64,000 bases of DNA from Agapetus fuscipes (Eukaryota; Arthropoda; Insecta; Trichoptera; Glossosomatidae), in assembly GCA_951799405.1 (NCBI GenBank), contig OX637334.1, forward strand, positions 4,836,001 through 4,900,000, read 5' to 3'. Below, piece by piece: positions 11,770 through 23,629 of this stretch. Below the pieces are notes generated by a model that searched no databases, was not told the origin of the DNA, and saw only the letters and a list, made by a program, of their open reading frames with translations. Positions within the stretch are counted from its first letter, which is position 1. Each line of letters begins with the position of its first letter. Position numbers and translations under genes: made by a program.

Positions 11770-11875
11770 CAGACAGACTGCCACGCTGCAACGCAGTGCA
11801 TTAATACCTTGTAATCCATGAGGGAGCACAAGAAAAACTATTTAAACAGACTTCAAGTGATGTAGTTAAGATAGA

Positions 11876-12270
11876 TGATTAGCCAGTCTCTTCACCAGAC
11901 TTTTGTTGAACAGAACGGAAAGAAACAAGTGACAAACTTTCATGAAAATAATTTGACAGATTTTAAAACAAACCGGTGGAGTTTTTGATGGTCAACTTCT
12001 CTTGAGACTTTCTTGTTAAGCTAACTAAAAGAACCAAGTGATTTCATAAAAACATTTTGACACATTTCTAATACAAGCGGAGAAGTTTATCCGCTGATCA
12101 GTTTCTTCAGGAACCTTTTCTTGGTGCTTTGAAAGAAAGGCAAGGAAGAAACAAGTGTGAAATATAGAAACCGAGAAGTTTGATGGGTCTCTTGACAGTT
12201 TTCGCTGGTCAGCTTCTACGGGAGACTTTCTTGTAGCAGCCAATAAAGAACTGAGTGCTTGATAGAACAC
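11876..12270 (+). repeat. Four degenerate tandem repeats in the MAU2 3' UTR, about 108-bp unit
   Basis: Successive units begin near 11878, 11986, 12093 and 12205 with variants of GATGGTCAACTTCTCTTGAG and then GACTTTCTTGTT, AAGAAACAAGTG and a purine-rich GGAGAAGTTT end. The fourth is partial and includes the poly(A) signal. Confidence 0.65.
12242..12247 (+). terminator. Candidate MAU2 poly(A) signal
   Basis: AATAAA 473 bases after the stop codon, inside the last 3' UTR repeat. No canonical signal lies closer to the stop. Confidence 0.45.
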
Positions 12271-12329
12271 CTCGGTCTGAGAAATTAAGTTCACCTGCAG
12301 GCACATGTAAGTTCACTATTGGACATGCT

Positions 12330-12470
12330 GCATGCGCTCTAGCACAGTAAAATCTGAACCTCAAGTTCAGCAACCGATGCAGCCTTTTTCTGAAACAGGG
12401 ATGGCATCAGCTAAAGCGCTTCATCATTTACTGTATAGGTGGTCTGCCTCATACCAACTATTTGATCCCA
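12330..12470 (-). repeat. U-module, copy 4 (degenerate)
   Basis: TCTGAAACAGGGATGGCATC and TATAGGTGGTCTGCCTCATA in the plus sense identify a worn minus-strand copy just after MAU2. Confidence 0.65.
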
Positions 12471-12724
12471 TAATTTAATTATATTACTTTAACAGGGTTG
12501 TCGTGAGATTAAAAAGAAAATAATAAAGAGGAACTTCATTATTGACATTGAGCAAGTATAATGAAATATATTTCTTCTGAACGTTTCGGATGCTACATCT
12601 TTTCAATTGTTCTTTATGGCATGAATGGGTGGAACTAACCCAATGCCTCAAGAATAAATCGCTGTCTTTGAAATGTGGGTGTACCTTTGGTTGCTAAAGA
12701 TCTACCAGATAGATTGAGTCACAA

Positions 12725-12990
12725 ATGCTGAGCCAGATACCAGAGCCGAACTCCTGATGTCCATCAAAAGATACAGATTGGTTCATTTCGGGCACACGTG
12801 AGAAATGAGAAATATTTTTATCCGAGATCTCATCACAAGGAAGAATCGAAGGATGACGGGCTCCAGGTCAAAAGAGAACATCTTAGGTGAAAAACCGGAG
12901 ACAGTGGTTTGGCAGAAGCACAAGATCTCTCATTTGTGCAGCAGTATCAAAGGTGCAGATTGCTATAATTGCCAATCTTCACAGGAGAGG
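12725..12990 (+). pseudogene. Fragment of a different LINE reverse transcriptase (C-terminus)
   Basis: The reading ELLMSIKRYRLVHFGHT, then ITRKNRRMTGSRSKENIL, matches the widespread LINE C-terminal pattern (IK-RKL-YFGH, GKIEG-RG-GRR--SWL). It is broken by a stop and is distinct from the LINE family that carries the U-module. Confidence 0.65.
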
Positions 12991-12999
12991 CACAAGAAG

Positions 13000-13560
13000 A
13001 AGAAGGTGTATTTTAATTGGAATGTTTAGTGAGGCTAAAGAATGTTAACAATGTTAGCCCTGAAACGGGCATTACAACAACTTAAAAATATCAAGTAAAG
13101 AATTTTAAATACTGGAACTAAAAGAAGTGGAAAGTGAACTATGTTTAGGGGTGTAAACAAACATAGCGTAATATTTAAAAGTAATGCTTTTATTTAAATG
13201 TAATTTTGGGTTTGTATGGAATTAAAAAAATAAATACAATTTTACAAACCGTGGTGTAGAAAAGAACAGGTTGTTCAACATATCTTCGGGGTTATATCTA
13301 ACATCATGTTCATGCTCCTGACTCTTTGGTTAGGAGAGATATGTCAGATGTGACGCCGACGAAACGTTGAGAAATGCATTCTTCTCTGCACCACATTTTG
13401 AAAAATCTGTTTTTTTAATTCTATGTAAAATGTCTGACGACCATAAGTTGGATTTGTCACCTTCTGTCATTTGAAAAGATGTAGCTTTGTATGTGCGTCT
13501 TGGACAAGGTATATCGTCATCATACAGGAAGAAATGAAAAGAAGAATCGGAACCTCACAT
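13000..13560. other. Intergenic, no gene seen
   Basis: AT-rich. It includes GACGCCGACGAAACGTTGAG near 13355, a motif style seen at ends of interspersed repeats, but no boundaries could be fixed. Confidence 0.5.
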
Positions 13561-13668
13561 GAACCTTTCCTCCTGTCACCTTTCCCTGAATCCGGGGTGA
13601 TACTGGCAAAGTGAACCATTTTTACAGCGTGAGTGGTCAGCCTCATACCAACCTTTAAGTTAAGGGAT
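13560..13668 (-). repeat. U-module, copy 5 (5' half only)
   Basis: TTCCCTGAATCCGGGGTGAT and the GTGGTCAGCCTCATACCAAC head are present; the tail half is missing. Confidence 0.75.
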
Positions 13669-13669
13669 A

Positions 13670-15905
13670 GGATATAGCTCGAATAATCAAGGTTGTTGAA
13701 GTTCAACACACTTCTGAGCATTTTGCTTCCTCCTGAATGATGATAGTATATAAATGAAAAAAATTAATATGTAATATTGACCAATGATTTGTATTTCTTA
13801 TTGTACATGGTCCACCCATTTTTCCTTATTTCCTCAACAGGTTTTTATGGAAAATATACAACTATTCCATGTTACAGATTTAAACAAAACATTGCTGTAT
13901 GTTTTATATGACCTCGGTACTCAATAGATTTACGAGGCACTTATTTTTAAAGTAGAAAAAATCACTAGACAATTGAGTAGCTTAGAAAAATGGTGAAAAA
14001 AGCATTTGAATACTAGTTTTAGGATTTCACGGCTGGCTGGCAGTTGACCCTGAAGAGTTGCTTTCCGGGATCATAACACTTTCATCAACATCACATTGAA
14101 GAAGTCCATTGCAGATATGGGTGCAACATCTGGAAGCTCCAGCTTTCATAGACCACAGCGACAGATCCCGGAAAGCAACTCTGAAAAGAGCTTTTTTTAA
14201 TTATTCCCTACTTTGGTATGTATGTAACGCTCGTCCCTGTTTCTAGGCTGCTCTATTGTCTATGACTAGATGACAATGTGACCAACTTAAGGAATATTTT
14301 TGAGTACCAAAATTGTAAATATTAAGTAAGTAAATCAACAAGTGATAGAAGTATGTCTTACATCAAATAGTATTTATTTAATTTCTTTTCTAAATTATTA
14401 CATTACTTTTAATCTTCACAATATATATTTTTTTCAACCTTATTTTTTTTCAACCTTAGAGTATTTACTACAGAGGGAGAGAAAAGTTCAAATTGTAGAC
14501 AAATTAATACATAAACAAGCTACGGGTTGCAGCTTTCTCAAGAAAACATTCACAGTTATTTCATGGTTATTTCTTAAAGCACTTCCATTAAAAATATGTA
14601 ACTGCTCTAAGGTTTTCCCAATGGTTTTGGTACAAATCCCAAAGACAAGACAATATTGTGACGTCACACAACTGGTGTGCTAGGGAAAAGGCAAAATAAT
14701 ATTTTGTTATTGGTTGCCGGAACCATAGCCGTAAAGACCTGCGATGTTCGTTCAAAGAAAAATTCTTGATACATTAAATGCATTTACACGTGTGCTTTGA
14801 GTGTAAATTGAACTTCTCTTGCCATTGAGTACTCTATACCACAAAACCAAAACAAAGTGATTAATGTTGAAGAAAACACAATTATGTACGTGGTAACTTA
14901 TTGAATACTCAATGACAAAGGAAGTACAGTTGCCAATTTATTCTACACTCAATGTTGCAGAGAGAATACTCAAGTTTGATTCATAATTCACATTTTTGAA
15001 AACAACAAATCTTATCCGTGCATATTATTTTAATGTAATGCCAATTTATTAACGGCCATCTATCGGAAGGTAAGGCGAGCCTAATTTTTATACTAAGTTT
15101 CAATATTGTAATGTGCTTCTCAAAAAAACTGAATTCATTTTCAGCATTTAAATGTATTCAGAAAATATTTGCAAAAATGTATGCATAGCAGTGTATGAAA
15201 ACTAAAACACTCACTAGAGGCGATGCTGTGTTTTCCACACATTTTCTTGTTTATGTTTTATACAGTGAGTACAATATTGAAGTTTCATTCCTAAATAAAA
15301 CTTTTCCTTCCTTCCAATAGATGGCGATGCCATGGATAAATCAAATTGAAAGCAAGACAATATCTTTGTTTTTTAAAAACAAAATATCTATTTATCTATA
15401 ATATTTTTAGTTTTGTCATTCATTTTAAATGAAAAAATCATTTTTTGTTTTAACTCAACCAAAGCGTTGACCAAAAAATGTTTGAAAAGTTAAAATGCTC
15501 AATGCGCTGTTTTGGTTTCCATACATTTTTTAGTAAAATGCTGTGGTAAATAAAATGTAATGTTTTTGGGATTAAAATATTCAAAAATGTTTTTTCTTCT
15601 TCATTTCACATTTTAAATGAACATTATATTTAGAAACTCGAAATTGTAAATATTTAATATAACTTTTGATAACCCAGTACAAACAAAAATAACGGTATTT
15701 TCTTTTGGTAGAAGGTGTTAAAAAAAATAGAATGTAAAAATGGTGATGTGAGGTTATTGATAAGTACATAAATATTATTAGAATTCCTTGTTATATTATT
15801 AAAATAAAAACTATTGACTGTAATCATTTTGTGTTATTTTACGTATTGCATTATCATGATTTTAAATTAAACTATGAAATCAAGAAGACTTCAGTAGACC
15901 AGTTG
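13670..15905. other. Intergenic AT-rich stretch
   Basis: Contains a hairpin repeat with perfect 19-nt arms at 14054-14072 and 14164-14182 (GCTTTCCGGGATC), related to the one at 4683. The remaining open frames are short, AT-driven and resemble nothing I know. Confidence 0.5.
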
Positions 15906-15909
15906 TGTT

Positions 15910-18900
15910 CTACAGATGTAAAGCCTCGAGTCTGACTGAGAAACAAAATAAATCTCTCCAGGTCTTTGAGAACAAATGCTTTGTCGCATTCTCGTACCTG
16001 TGCCTGAGGGTGACAGGTGGCGCGTCTGTACCAACGCATAGCTGAGGCCTGCACTTCCAAGAGTCAGTGATGAAATTAAGAAGACTTCCGGATAATCAGA
16101 AATATCTTTGATGGTGCCCCCTCCGATTTCACACCACTCTTCGGACTTCCCAAGATATGTTGGGCAGACAATGACAAGGCCGACAAAGAAGTCCTAGGAG
16201 TAAGGGGACCATGGAGAGAAGCAACACAAAACCTTTGAGCCTTCAAAGTTTGTGAGTAAGTAAGTATTTTGTCATTATACAGGAGTAAAACATCTATGTA
16301 GTTTGGTTCTTAGAGTCAGATGATGGCAATGGCTGAATCATTCTGCCCGGTTTGTCTATAGGTATTTCTGTCCAGCGCTGGGCTAAAATTCAGTAGTATA
16401 TTGGAGATGTGAGAAAGCTTTCACACAGTTTATCCGGTAATCCATAGACAATCTGGGCAGAATGTGTCGTGTTGGAAGAGGCACTCACAGTCCGCAGAGA
16501 TCATGGTTGTTAGTGCTGGGCTCCCTGTAGTGCGCTGGGTCAGGTCCCACTCCTGACTTCCTGTAGAAGGTGTCCCTGATGGTGACCAGATGAGTGTGTC
16601 TTGGTTCCGCAGGCTGATGGTTCTCGGACAACTTCCAGCCGTACACCCAGCTGGTGCACTCCTGATAATAAAACCTGACAATATGACATCACATTCAGTA
16701 CAATTTACCAAAGTTCATATTAAGCCATGGGTGAGCAGGGCTCCATAACGTCACCCCAATGCTTGTTTGGCTTAGCTGCCATTTGATTCAAAGATGACCT
16801 TTCAATTAAAGTCATCACATTCTGCACAATCTGAGCTAAGAAAGAAATGTAAAACACCATAATGTGAGAGTTGTTTTAAATCAATTTCCAGTTTTCATAA
16901 GACACTTTAGTTCAGTAGTACACATGAAAACATTGCTCATGTGAAATTACCTCCGATGGTGATAAGTCAAACACGCACTGAGGGAATGATATGTAGTACC
17001 AATCTAGAGAACACATTTTGATTGAGGTTGATACCAACCTTTTGACGTTCTTCTTTATTTATGGGCAAAATATAAAGTCTCACAGTGAGAAATAAAAATG
17101 CAAATAAGACAACATTAATTGATACAATGGGCCCGGCACTATAAAATAAAACCCCTCAGCTATGTGGTATCGGACCAAGTTATAGGAACCTATTTGAAAA
17201 TAGAGATTCAAACACATGGTTATATATGAAACCCTTTTGTACTGAAAACTCAATAGGATTCAATATACCTATGTCCAGTCATTGCTTAGTTTGTAGAACT
17301 CATGCGTTCACTTCACTTGCATCCACTACCTACTGTTTGCAAGAAGTAGTGGATGGATTCAATAGACTGATAATTATTTGTAAGTTAAAATAAATTAAGA
17401 TAAAATAAATTGGTTTATTTTGAATTAATGTTTGGTATATTTGTTAGGGTTTGGTGGTTCACCCTGTGAAAGTCCATTGTATTTATTTTTGTAAAAAAAC
17501 ACACAGTTTCAATTCACTTAATATTTTTTTTTTGTTTTCGCCTCAAAAGGCATCATCAGAAGCATCATGTATTCGAATTTATTGCACAACATCATATTAA
17601 TTTAAATGGAGTTACAATTATTTCAGAGTTGAGGATAAGTACCTAGATCCAAAAATGTGTTCGAGCACTGTCATATGTTGGTGGAGAGCCATACACAGAC
17701 ACTCTGTTTTGAGACATAAACAACTGATCACATGTGAATAGGTTTTAAAAGAAAATAAAGATGGCGGTGTGGTGCAGCGGTCCAGAAGATAAAAGAAAAG
17801 CAGATATCTGAAAACAGATACACCAAAAATTGTGTGTGCCCACCCCTAGTAGTGGGCCCGAGTACAAAACTGGGAGTATAAAACCGCGTACGACGCGCTC
17901 CCGCCAGAGAGAAACGCCGAGACCACCGAGCGAGCAACATCTCCCGCGCTCCCGCCAAATTACAACTTACCTTGCACCTTCGCCTGGACATCTCCGCAGC
18001 TTCACCACATCTTCACCAGAGAAACGCCGAGACCACCGAGCGAACAACTTCTCCCGCGCTCCCGCCAAAACTGCAAGCCGCCTCGCGTTCCCACCAAATC
18101 TCAAGACGCCTCGCGTTCCCGCCAAATTCCAAGCAGAGACGTAAAACTACCTTGCGCCTTCGCCTGGACATCTCCGCAGCTTTACTACATCTTCACCTGG
18201 AAGACTCCCAAGACCTCGCCTGGAACAGACTTGAGGCAGCCGTCTCCTACAGCACACTGCTCACATCACAACTCAAAGGTCCTTCTTAGGACCACAATTA
18301 CGTTTCCTCAAAAGTTATTTGTTTCTCTCCTGCTCACAACAAAAGGTCCTTGTTAGGGCCAATCAGAACTTACTCAAAAGTTACAGGTTTCCTTCCTAAT
18401 TGTCAACTTTCAGATTTCCTTTCCTTCCCCCACTTCAAGCATCAAGCATCCTGCTCACCTCACAAGCACGGCGGATTAAGGAGGACTTCCGCCTGGACGC
18501 AGTGGAAGCTTGAAGACCGGAAGATTTCAACCAAGACAACATATTGAATTACCTTTGATCAAACATTACTTACATACTGCATTAAAAATATACACTTTAA
18601 AAACGGGCTTTCAATTCACCACACCAACTCAACCTTCAAAGCGGCTTGTGTCAAAGTTATTGCCAAAGAGTAAGAAATAATAGGAATCTCAAATTCATTG
18701 CACAAATGCTTACCTATTAATCTTAAATCTCATACTAGGAAAGGATAATTCTAAAGCATTGTAAGACTAACGAGTTTGATTCAACAGCAAGAACTATGGA
18801 AAAGGGTGTTTTACTCTTACAACGGCAACACTGATGGTGACATTGAAGCAATGTGGTTATAAAATATTAAGAATAGCCGTCATCGTGGGACACACCTCTC

Positions 18901-19676
18901 TGTTACTCACTTCTCTTCTGGAGATTTCTTGTTCCTCTTCTTTAGATAGTTGTCGCGGGCGTCTGTTGATGCACTTGAATAGATAATTTGTTTTACTTCT
19001 GGTTCAACAGGTTTCATTATCGGCAAACATTGCTCTTCCACCAGTTCAGATCCACCCAATATGGAAATGCTGCTTTTTATAAAAGAGATCTTGCTAGAAA
19101 CATCATCCAAGAGTTTTGTTTCATTTTTGTTACAATTTAATTGCTAAAATGAGAAAATAAAACATTTTAAAAGTGCACCTACGTAGTATGGAAGTGAAAC
19201 TTGGATGGTGAATGAAAGTAAACCATCGATCAAGATAAAATATATAGATGAAGTGTGTCAGTTTTTCCCTATAGTAATGGCTCTGAGGCTTACACCCATT
19301 ACAGCCATTACACACTGGACACATTCTGTCTGGTTTTAATATTTATTTTCTATCTGGTGCCAGATCGGGAGTTATTAGCGTACGGAGATGTATGAAAGGA
19401 TTTTACACGATCTGTCTGGGAATCAACCCCACAGAAAGCATCTGAAATGACCCTTAGGGCGTTGTCTTTTTGACTATGATGCTCCAGCTATTTATTTTGT
19501 GTTGATCGACGCATTTATCAAACCTTTTTTATTTTTTCTAGTTGAACTTCACTTTCACTACATTTTAGTATGGATTCTCTGTCAGATTCATTTCTTATTT
19601 TATTCCTATTGGCTGAAACATCTTTTGGTCTAATATGACATTTACAATTTTGCTTGACTGAAGATTTTGACACCAT
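15910..19676 (-). CDS. Unrecognised four-exon gene, about 236 residues
   Basis: Minus-strand exons in transcript order: 19697-19524 (ATG at 19676), 19143-18911, 16674-16489, 16048-15910 (stop TAG). Every boundary has AG/GT, with good acceptors (TTCTCATTTTAG, ATATTGTCAG, GGAAGTGCAG) and donors GTGAGT twice; the first donor, GTTTGA, is weak. Phases agree at all three junctions, giving one uninterrupted frame. The N-terminal half is Lys/Ser/Glu-rich and probably disordered. The C-terminal half is more structured: TSWVYGWKLSENHQ, THLVTIRDTFYRKSGVG, PDPAHYREPS, APPVTLRHRYENATKHLF. I do not recognise the family. The short aromatic, basic motifs recall small axonemal microtubule-associated proteins, but that is only a hunch. 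An upstream non-coding exon is possible because an AG lies at 19698. Intron 1 holds a LINE scrap; intron 2 holds the LTR-like block. Confidence 0.72.
17755..18650 (+). mobile_element. GC-rich, TATA-bearing block with internal duplications, possibly a solo LTR
   Basis: A TATAAAA at 17877-17883 is followed about 30 bases later by a CpG-rich stretch with two interleaved duplications: GAAACGCCGAGACCACCGAG recurs at about 17912 and 18021, and CGCCTGGACATCTCCGCAGC at about 17981 and 18160. An ATTAAA lies near 18581. TATA, transcribed GC-rich repeats and a poly(A) signal in under 1 kb fit a retroelement LTR, but TG/CA ends and a target duplication were not found. It is opposite in strand to the host gene, in its intron 2. 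Confidence 0.45.
19180..19235 (+). pseudogene. Short LINE fragment
   Basis: GTATGGAAGTGAAACTTGGA followed by TGGTGAATGAAAGT matches the [11 protein letters not shown] part of the LINE at 54.9 kb. It lies in intron 1 of the minus-strand gene. Confidence 0.65.
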
Positions 19677-20039
19677 GCTTACAATATTTGGTTTAGCCTG
19701 AAATCTATATTTATTTTATTTGTAAATTTGTAATTTTGATTGATGCTTATTCTTACATAGCCAAAAAATATTCTATGTTTGGAACTTCAAAAATAATACT
19801 TATCAATTTGAATTTTCAAAGAAAGAACAATGAAGGCGCGCCAACTGACATTGAAAAAATTATTATCAGAATATTAAGACCCCTACTAAGGTTGCATTTA
19901 CGCACAATATAATTTTTGTCAAAATTTAAAGAATAAAGTTGGTTGTATTTTTTCTGGTAAAAAATCACAAATTGGAAGATTGCATACACTTCAGGCGCAA
20001 AATCACATACAACCATGGTTCTATTATATCCATGCATAC

Positions 20040-21160
20040 AACCACTAAAAAAAACTGTATCTTAAAGTAGGTGGCTCCCTGCTCTTAAAATAGTCAGTTC
20101 GGTCCTATGATTTTGGCTTCGAAGTTTGATAGAAAATCTAAAAAGAGGGACTTATAACAAAACGATGCACTTAGCTCTTATAAGTTTGTACATATGTACA
20201 GGCGTGGTAGTGACCTACGTACCTATTATTATGATAGCACATAATTATGGCGGCGGTTTTTAAGCGAGCGAGAATATATTTTTTTCAAATACAAACACAG
20301 TTTTCGACACACATGTTTGAAAGACACATTGTTTTTCTTTTTACAAAAAGTGTACGCACGCAAACAATAAAACTTTCGTGACATATTATGCTTCTCGTTT
20401 TATCATTTGTCTCTGTCGTACTTGCTTTCTTGCAATTTATCTCTCTCTTTTTCCTCACGATATGTAAATACCAAAATAAGGCTCCATGTCTTTGATATTC
20501 TTGTAAGAAGTAATTTTCATAAATTGCCAATAAATCTTCAGTAGCTAATAAATACCATAATAACCAATAATAATAATAATAATAATTTATTCATAAAACT
20601 GATTTTCAGAAGATTAACATAAGGTGCAGCTTTTTAACTTAAGTAAGGAAATAATACATGTGCCTGAACTAGGAAAACCTGTGTCTCAGGCGTGGAGAGC
20701 TTCTATACAATATATCTGTATAACTTTCTGATATTAATGATACACAAAAAATACTTAACATTACATTTTTACATGTCTCTGAACAAAATGAGTTAAAATA
20801 TTGAAATAAATGTTATTTAAACTTAAAATGGAATAAGAGAATAATAATACATGTAAACAATATGTTATTTAACATTATTATGTATTCTTGAAATGTAATA
20901 AGACATAAATACCTAGGTACTTGAATTATATTTTAAATTCAATCTGCATATGCAGCTAACAGCTTTTCGCAAGGTGACATTACATACCTGTGTAGTTCAA
21001 TAGGTTATTGAAATATTAAAGTGGCTGGACATACAACACCAATCAGTATAAAACGTGTTTGAGTGGGTACTCACTATTCATGGTAACGCATGTGCAACGT
21101 ATCGAAATAGGAATGCGATGAAAAAAAGCATAATAAAATAGAAGTAATATTACAAATGTG
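20040..21160. other. Intergenic, no gene seen
   Basis: AT-rich, with an (AAT)n run near 20570-20585. Open frames on both strands are low-complexity and show no splice-site or family support. Confidence 0.5.
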
Positions 21161-21164
21161 AATG

Positions 21165-21345
21165 CACGCGGCTTAGGTACTGTGGGGCGGAGAACCAGAC
21201 TGTCCGCCACAGAGTGGAGGAGTGCCCCACCACTCACCAGAGGACACCCTCTTGGCCTGAAAGACCTCTTCAATACCACACCGAGCAGGGAAGTGGATGA
21301 AGAGTTTGCGACGTGGAAGTGGATAAGAGAATTCGTTGCGCTTGT
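21165..21345 (+). pseudogene. LINE C-terminal zinc-knuckle fragment
   Basis: The frame reads RYCGAENQTVRHRVEECPTT, matching the CxxC-H-C motif at the end of several LINE reverse transcriptases. The overlapping 90-residue open frame is in the wrong phase and is not called. Confidence 0.6.
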
Positions 21346-21383
21346 CGGCCATACGAAAAGTAGCTGTAGGTATACACATAACC

Positions 21384-21490
21384 AACCATCAGCGATAACT
21401 GATCCAAGATGGCCACAAGTGAACAACTGATTAGTCTTCATACAAATATTAGATACCGATATTTTACCGCGGTGATGAGTCTTCCAGCCC
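21384..21490. repeat. MITE-M fragment
   Basis: GATCCAAGATGGCCACAAGT and the GGTGATGAGTCTTCCAGCCC end match the internal part of the inverted-repeat element at 24846-25089 and 57426-57653. Confidence 0.6.
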
Positions 21491-21810
21491 TGATCCCATA
21501 ACGCTGGTTCATCGACAGAAGATTTCTCTTTTTCATGGATATGAGATGGATTTTTTCTTGTCTGAAGTATTTGGTTGCTCTATGCTGAGATAAATGAATG
21601 TGATTGATAAGTACATGTGAATTTTATATAAAAAGGTAGGTATGTATCTACATACTTATTGACATTTGCCATTTAGAGGACAGTATGTGGTAACTGGTAA
21701 GTACATTTACAAATAAGGAGAACCGGATATCTACATAAGCAAGGTTTACCCATAAAAGCGACATAAATTCTTGTTATTTGTGTAAAGTCATAAGAAGTTC
21801 CAGATGATGA

Positions 21811-22241
21811 GTATGCGATTAATAAATACCTACTTGTATGCGATTAATAAATACCTACTTGTATGCGATTAATAAATACCTACTTGTATGCGATTAATAA
21901 ATACCTACTTGTATGCGATTAATAAATACCTACTTGTATGCGATTAATAAATACCTACTTGTATGCGATTAATAAATACCTACTTGTATGCGATTAATAA
22001 ATACCTACTTGTATGCGATTAATAAATACCTACTTGTATGCGATTAATAAATACCTACTTGTATGCGATTAATAAATACCTACTTGTATGCGATTAATAA
22101 ATACCTACTTGTATGCGATTAATAAATACCTGCTTGTATGCGATTAATAAATACCTACTTGTATGCGATTAATAAATACCTACTTGTATGCGATTAATAA
22201 ATACCTACTTGTATGCGATTAATAAATACCTACTTGTATGC
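21811..22241 (+). repeat. 25-bp minisatellite, about 17 near-identical copies
   Basis: The unit TATGCGATTAATAAATACC plus TACTTG is repeated with almost no variation (one TGCTTG variant near 22131), indicating recent expansion. Confidence 0.98.
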
Positions 22242-22312
22242 AATTTCTGAATTTTTCGTAATTTCGTAATATATACCTACGTAAGTATAGTAGAACCTCG
22301 ATTATTTCTCAC

Positions 22313-22569
22313 ATCTATAATCTTTAATCTATAATCTAAGTTGCAAGGATATATTCATTTAAAGCTTTCAGATGTATGCCCACAAACCAACAAGTGTAGT
22401 TCGCGCTTACAAATGCTGATTGTGTACTTACAAATAAAATCCAAACCTCAAATGAACATAAGCCCCACAACTTTTGCCGACCTTCCCTGAAACAGGGGTG
22501 ACATTGGCAAAGTGAACCATTTTTTACAGTATGGGTGGTCAGCCTCATACCAACCTATAAGTCAAGGAA
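22313..22569 (-). repeat. U-module, copy 6 (full-length solitary)
   Basis: Full module with an ATCTATAATCTATAATCTAAG tail in the plus sense and head CATACCAACCTATAAGTCAAGG. Nearly identical to copies 7, 9 and 13. The 70-residue open frame inside is a by-product of this identity. Confidence 0.9.
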
Positions 22570-23575
22570 TTACTATAAGGAACATAACTAGAACAAAAAA
22601 ATTAGTGTACAAACAACAATTAAATTTTATCAATTATTATAAAAAATAAAGACACTTTTAACAAATCATCATTATCAACTATTAATAACTCCATATTAAC
22701 ATTTTTTTAGAAACCTATAATTAGAAGTTGCAGTTGTTGTGTTGAATCGAAGGTATAAATAATATAAAAATGACAAGGTAAAATGCTAGTTTTACCACAT
22801 ATCCTAAGGCTACCGAATAATTTATTTCACATTCAAAAAATGTATATAATTTTCTAAGAATAAAAAATAGTCTATACTTAAATTCTGCTTTATATGATAA
22901 TACCTTTGGATATATTTTTGTCTCTAAGTTTTAACTCAACCACGGCGATGTACCAAAAAGTGTTCGGAAAGTAAAACAGCGTCTCTCGTGAGCGTTTTAT
23001 TTTCCTAACATGTTTGGTAGGACACTACGGTTGAGTTTAATTACACAGTACACTATTGGTTACAAATCTAATGGACATCCATTCTTTTGTTTTAATTTTT
23101 TACCTACATTAATTACTAAAAAAAACCTTTGCATGTTTCTACTTCATTAACTTTTATATAAATAAACATGGACCGAGTATGAAACATTGCGCTTATACTC
23201 AACTATCGCGTAAACATAAAATAAGGATGAAAACTTAAACTTTCACTGGAGGCGCTGTTGCATTTTCCAAACATTATTTTCTATTGACATGTCCTACGAC
23301 GAGTACGCAATATTTTTTACTCGGGGTAATGTTCTCATTTGTATAATATAATTATACGTTAGTAGCGTTGTATTTTTGTGCGTATGACGAGTTCTGAATC
23401 ACATATTACATCTAAACTGGGCTGCTCGCAAGTACCGGACCCATAGACAATTCTGTGAATCAAATACACACAGCTTCTAAAACAGTCGTTAAAATACTGA
23501 AATCCACAAATGTACCCCGCTGGGAATCTAGCGCACTACCTTTTTTTTCCGATTGCAAGTCGGTAGCTTTAAATC
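22570..23575. other. Intergenic, no gene seen
   Basis: AT-rich sequence; short segments such as AGTGTTCGGAAAGTAAAAC against GCGTTTTATTTTCCTAACAT near 22955-23015 form a weak inverted repeat. No coding signal. Confidence 0.4.
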
Positions 23576-23629
23576 TTATGGATAACACTTTGTTCTTGCA
23601 ATTCGAGTGTATAAATAAATAAAGATACT

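Noticed and set aside
11456..11829. Alternative frames over MAU2 exon 10
   Set aside because: Arg/Ser- or Gly/Leu-rich shadows of the GC-rich exon; the phase from exon 9 selects the frame ending at 11769.
14342..14683. 113-residue plus-strand frame
   Set aside because: AT-rich, starts in simple T/A sequence, and shows no splice or family evidence.
17830..18289. Two overlapping frames of about 105 codons in the GC-rich block
   Set aside because: Duplicated, Arg/Pro/Ser-rich translation of an LTR-like repeat; no family likeness.
21811..22241. CRISPR-like array
   Set aside because: Direct 25-bp tandem repeats without spacers in an insect genome.
22336..22548. 70-residue frame found almost unchanged at 22336, 24211, 28613 and 41671
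   Set aside because: It lies in the U-module 3' UTR. Identity reflects recent copying, and older copies have stops.
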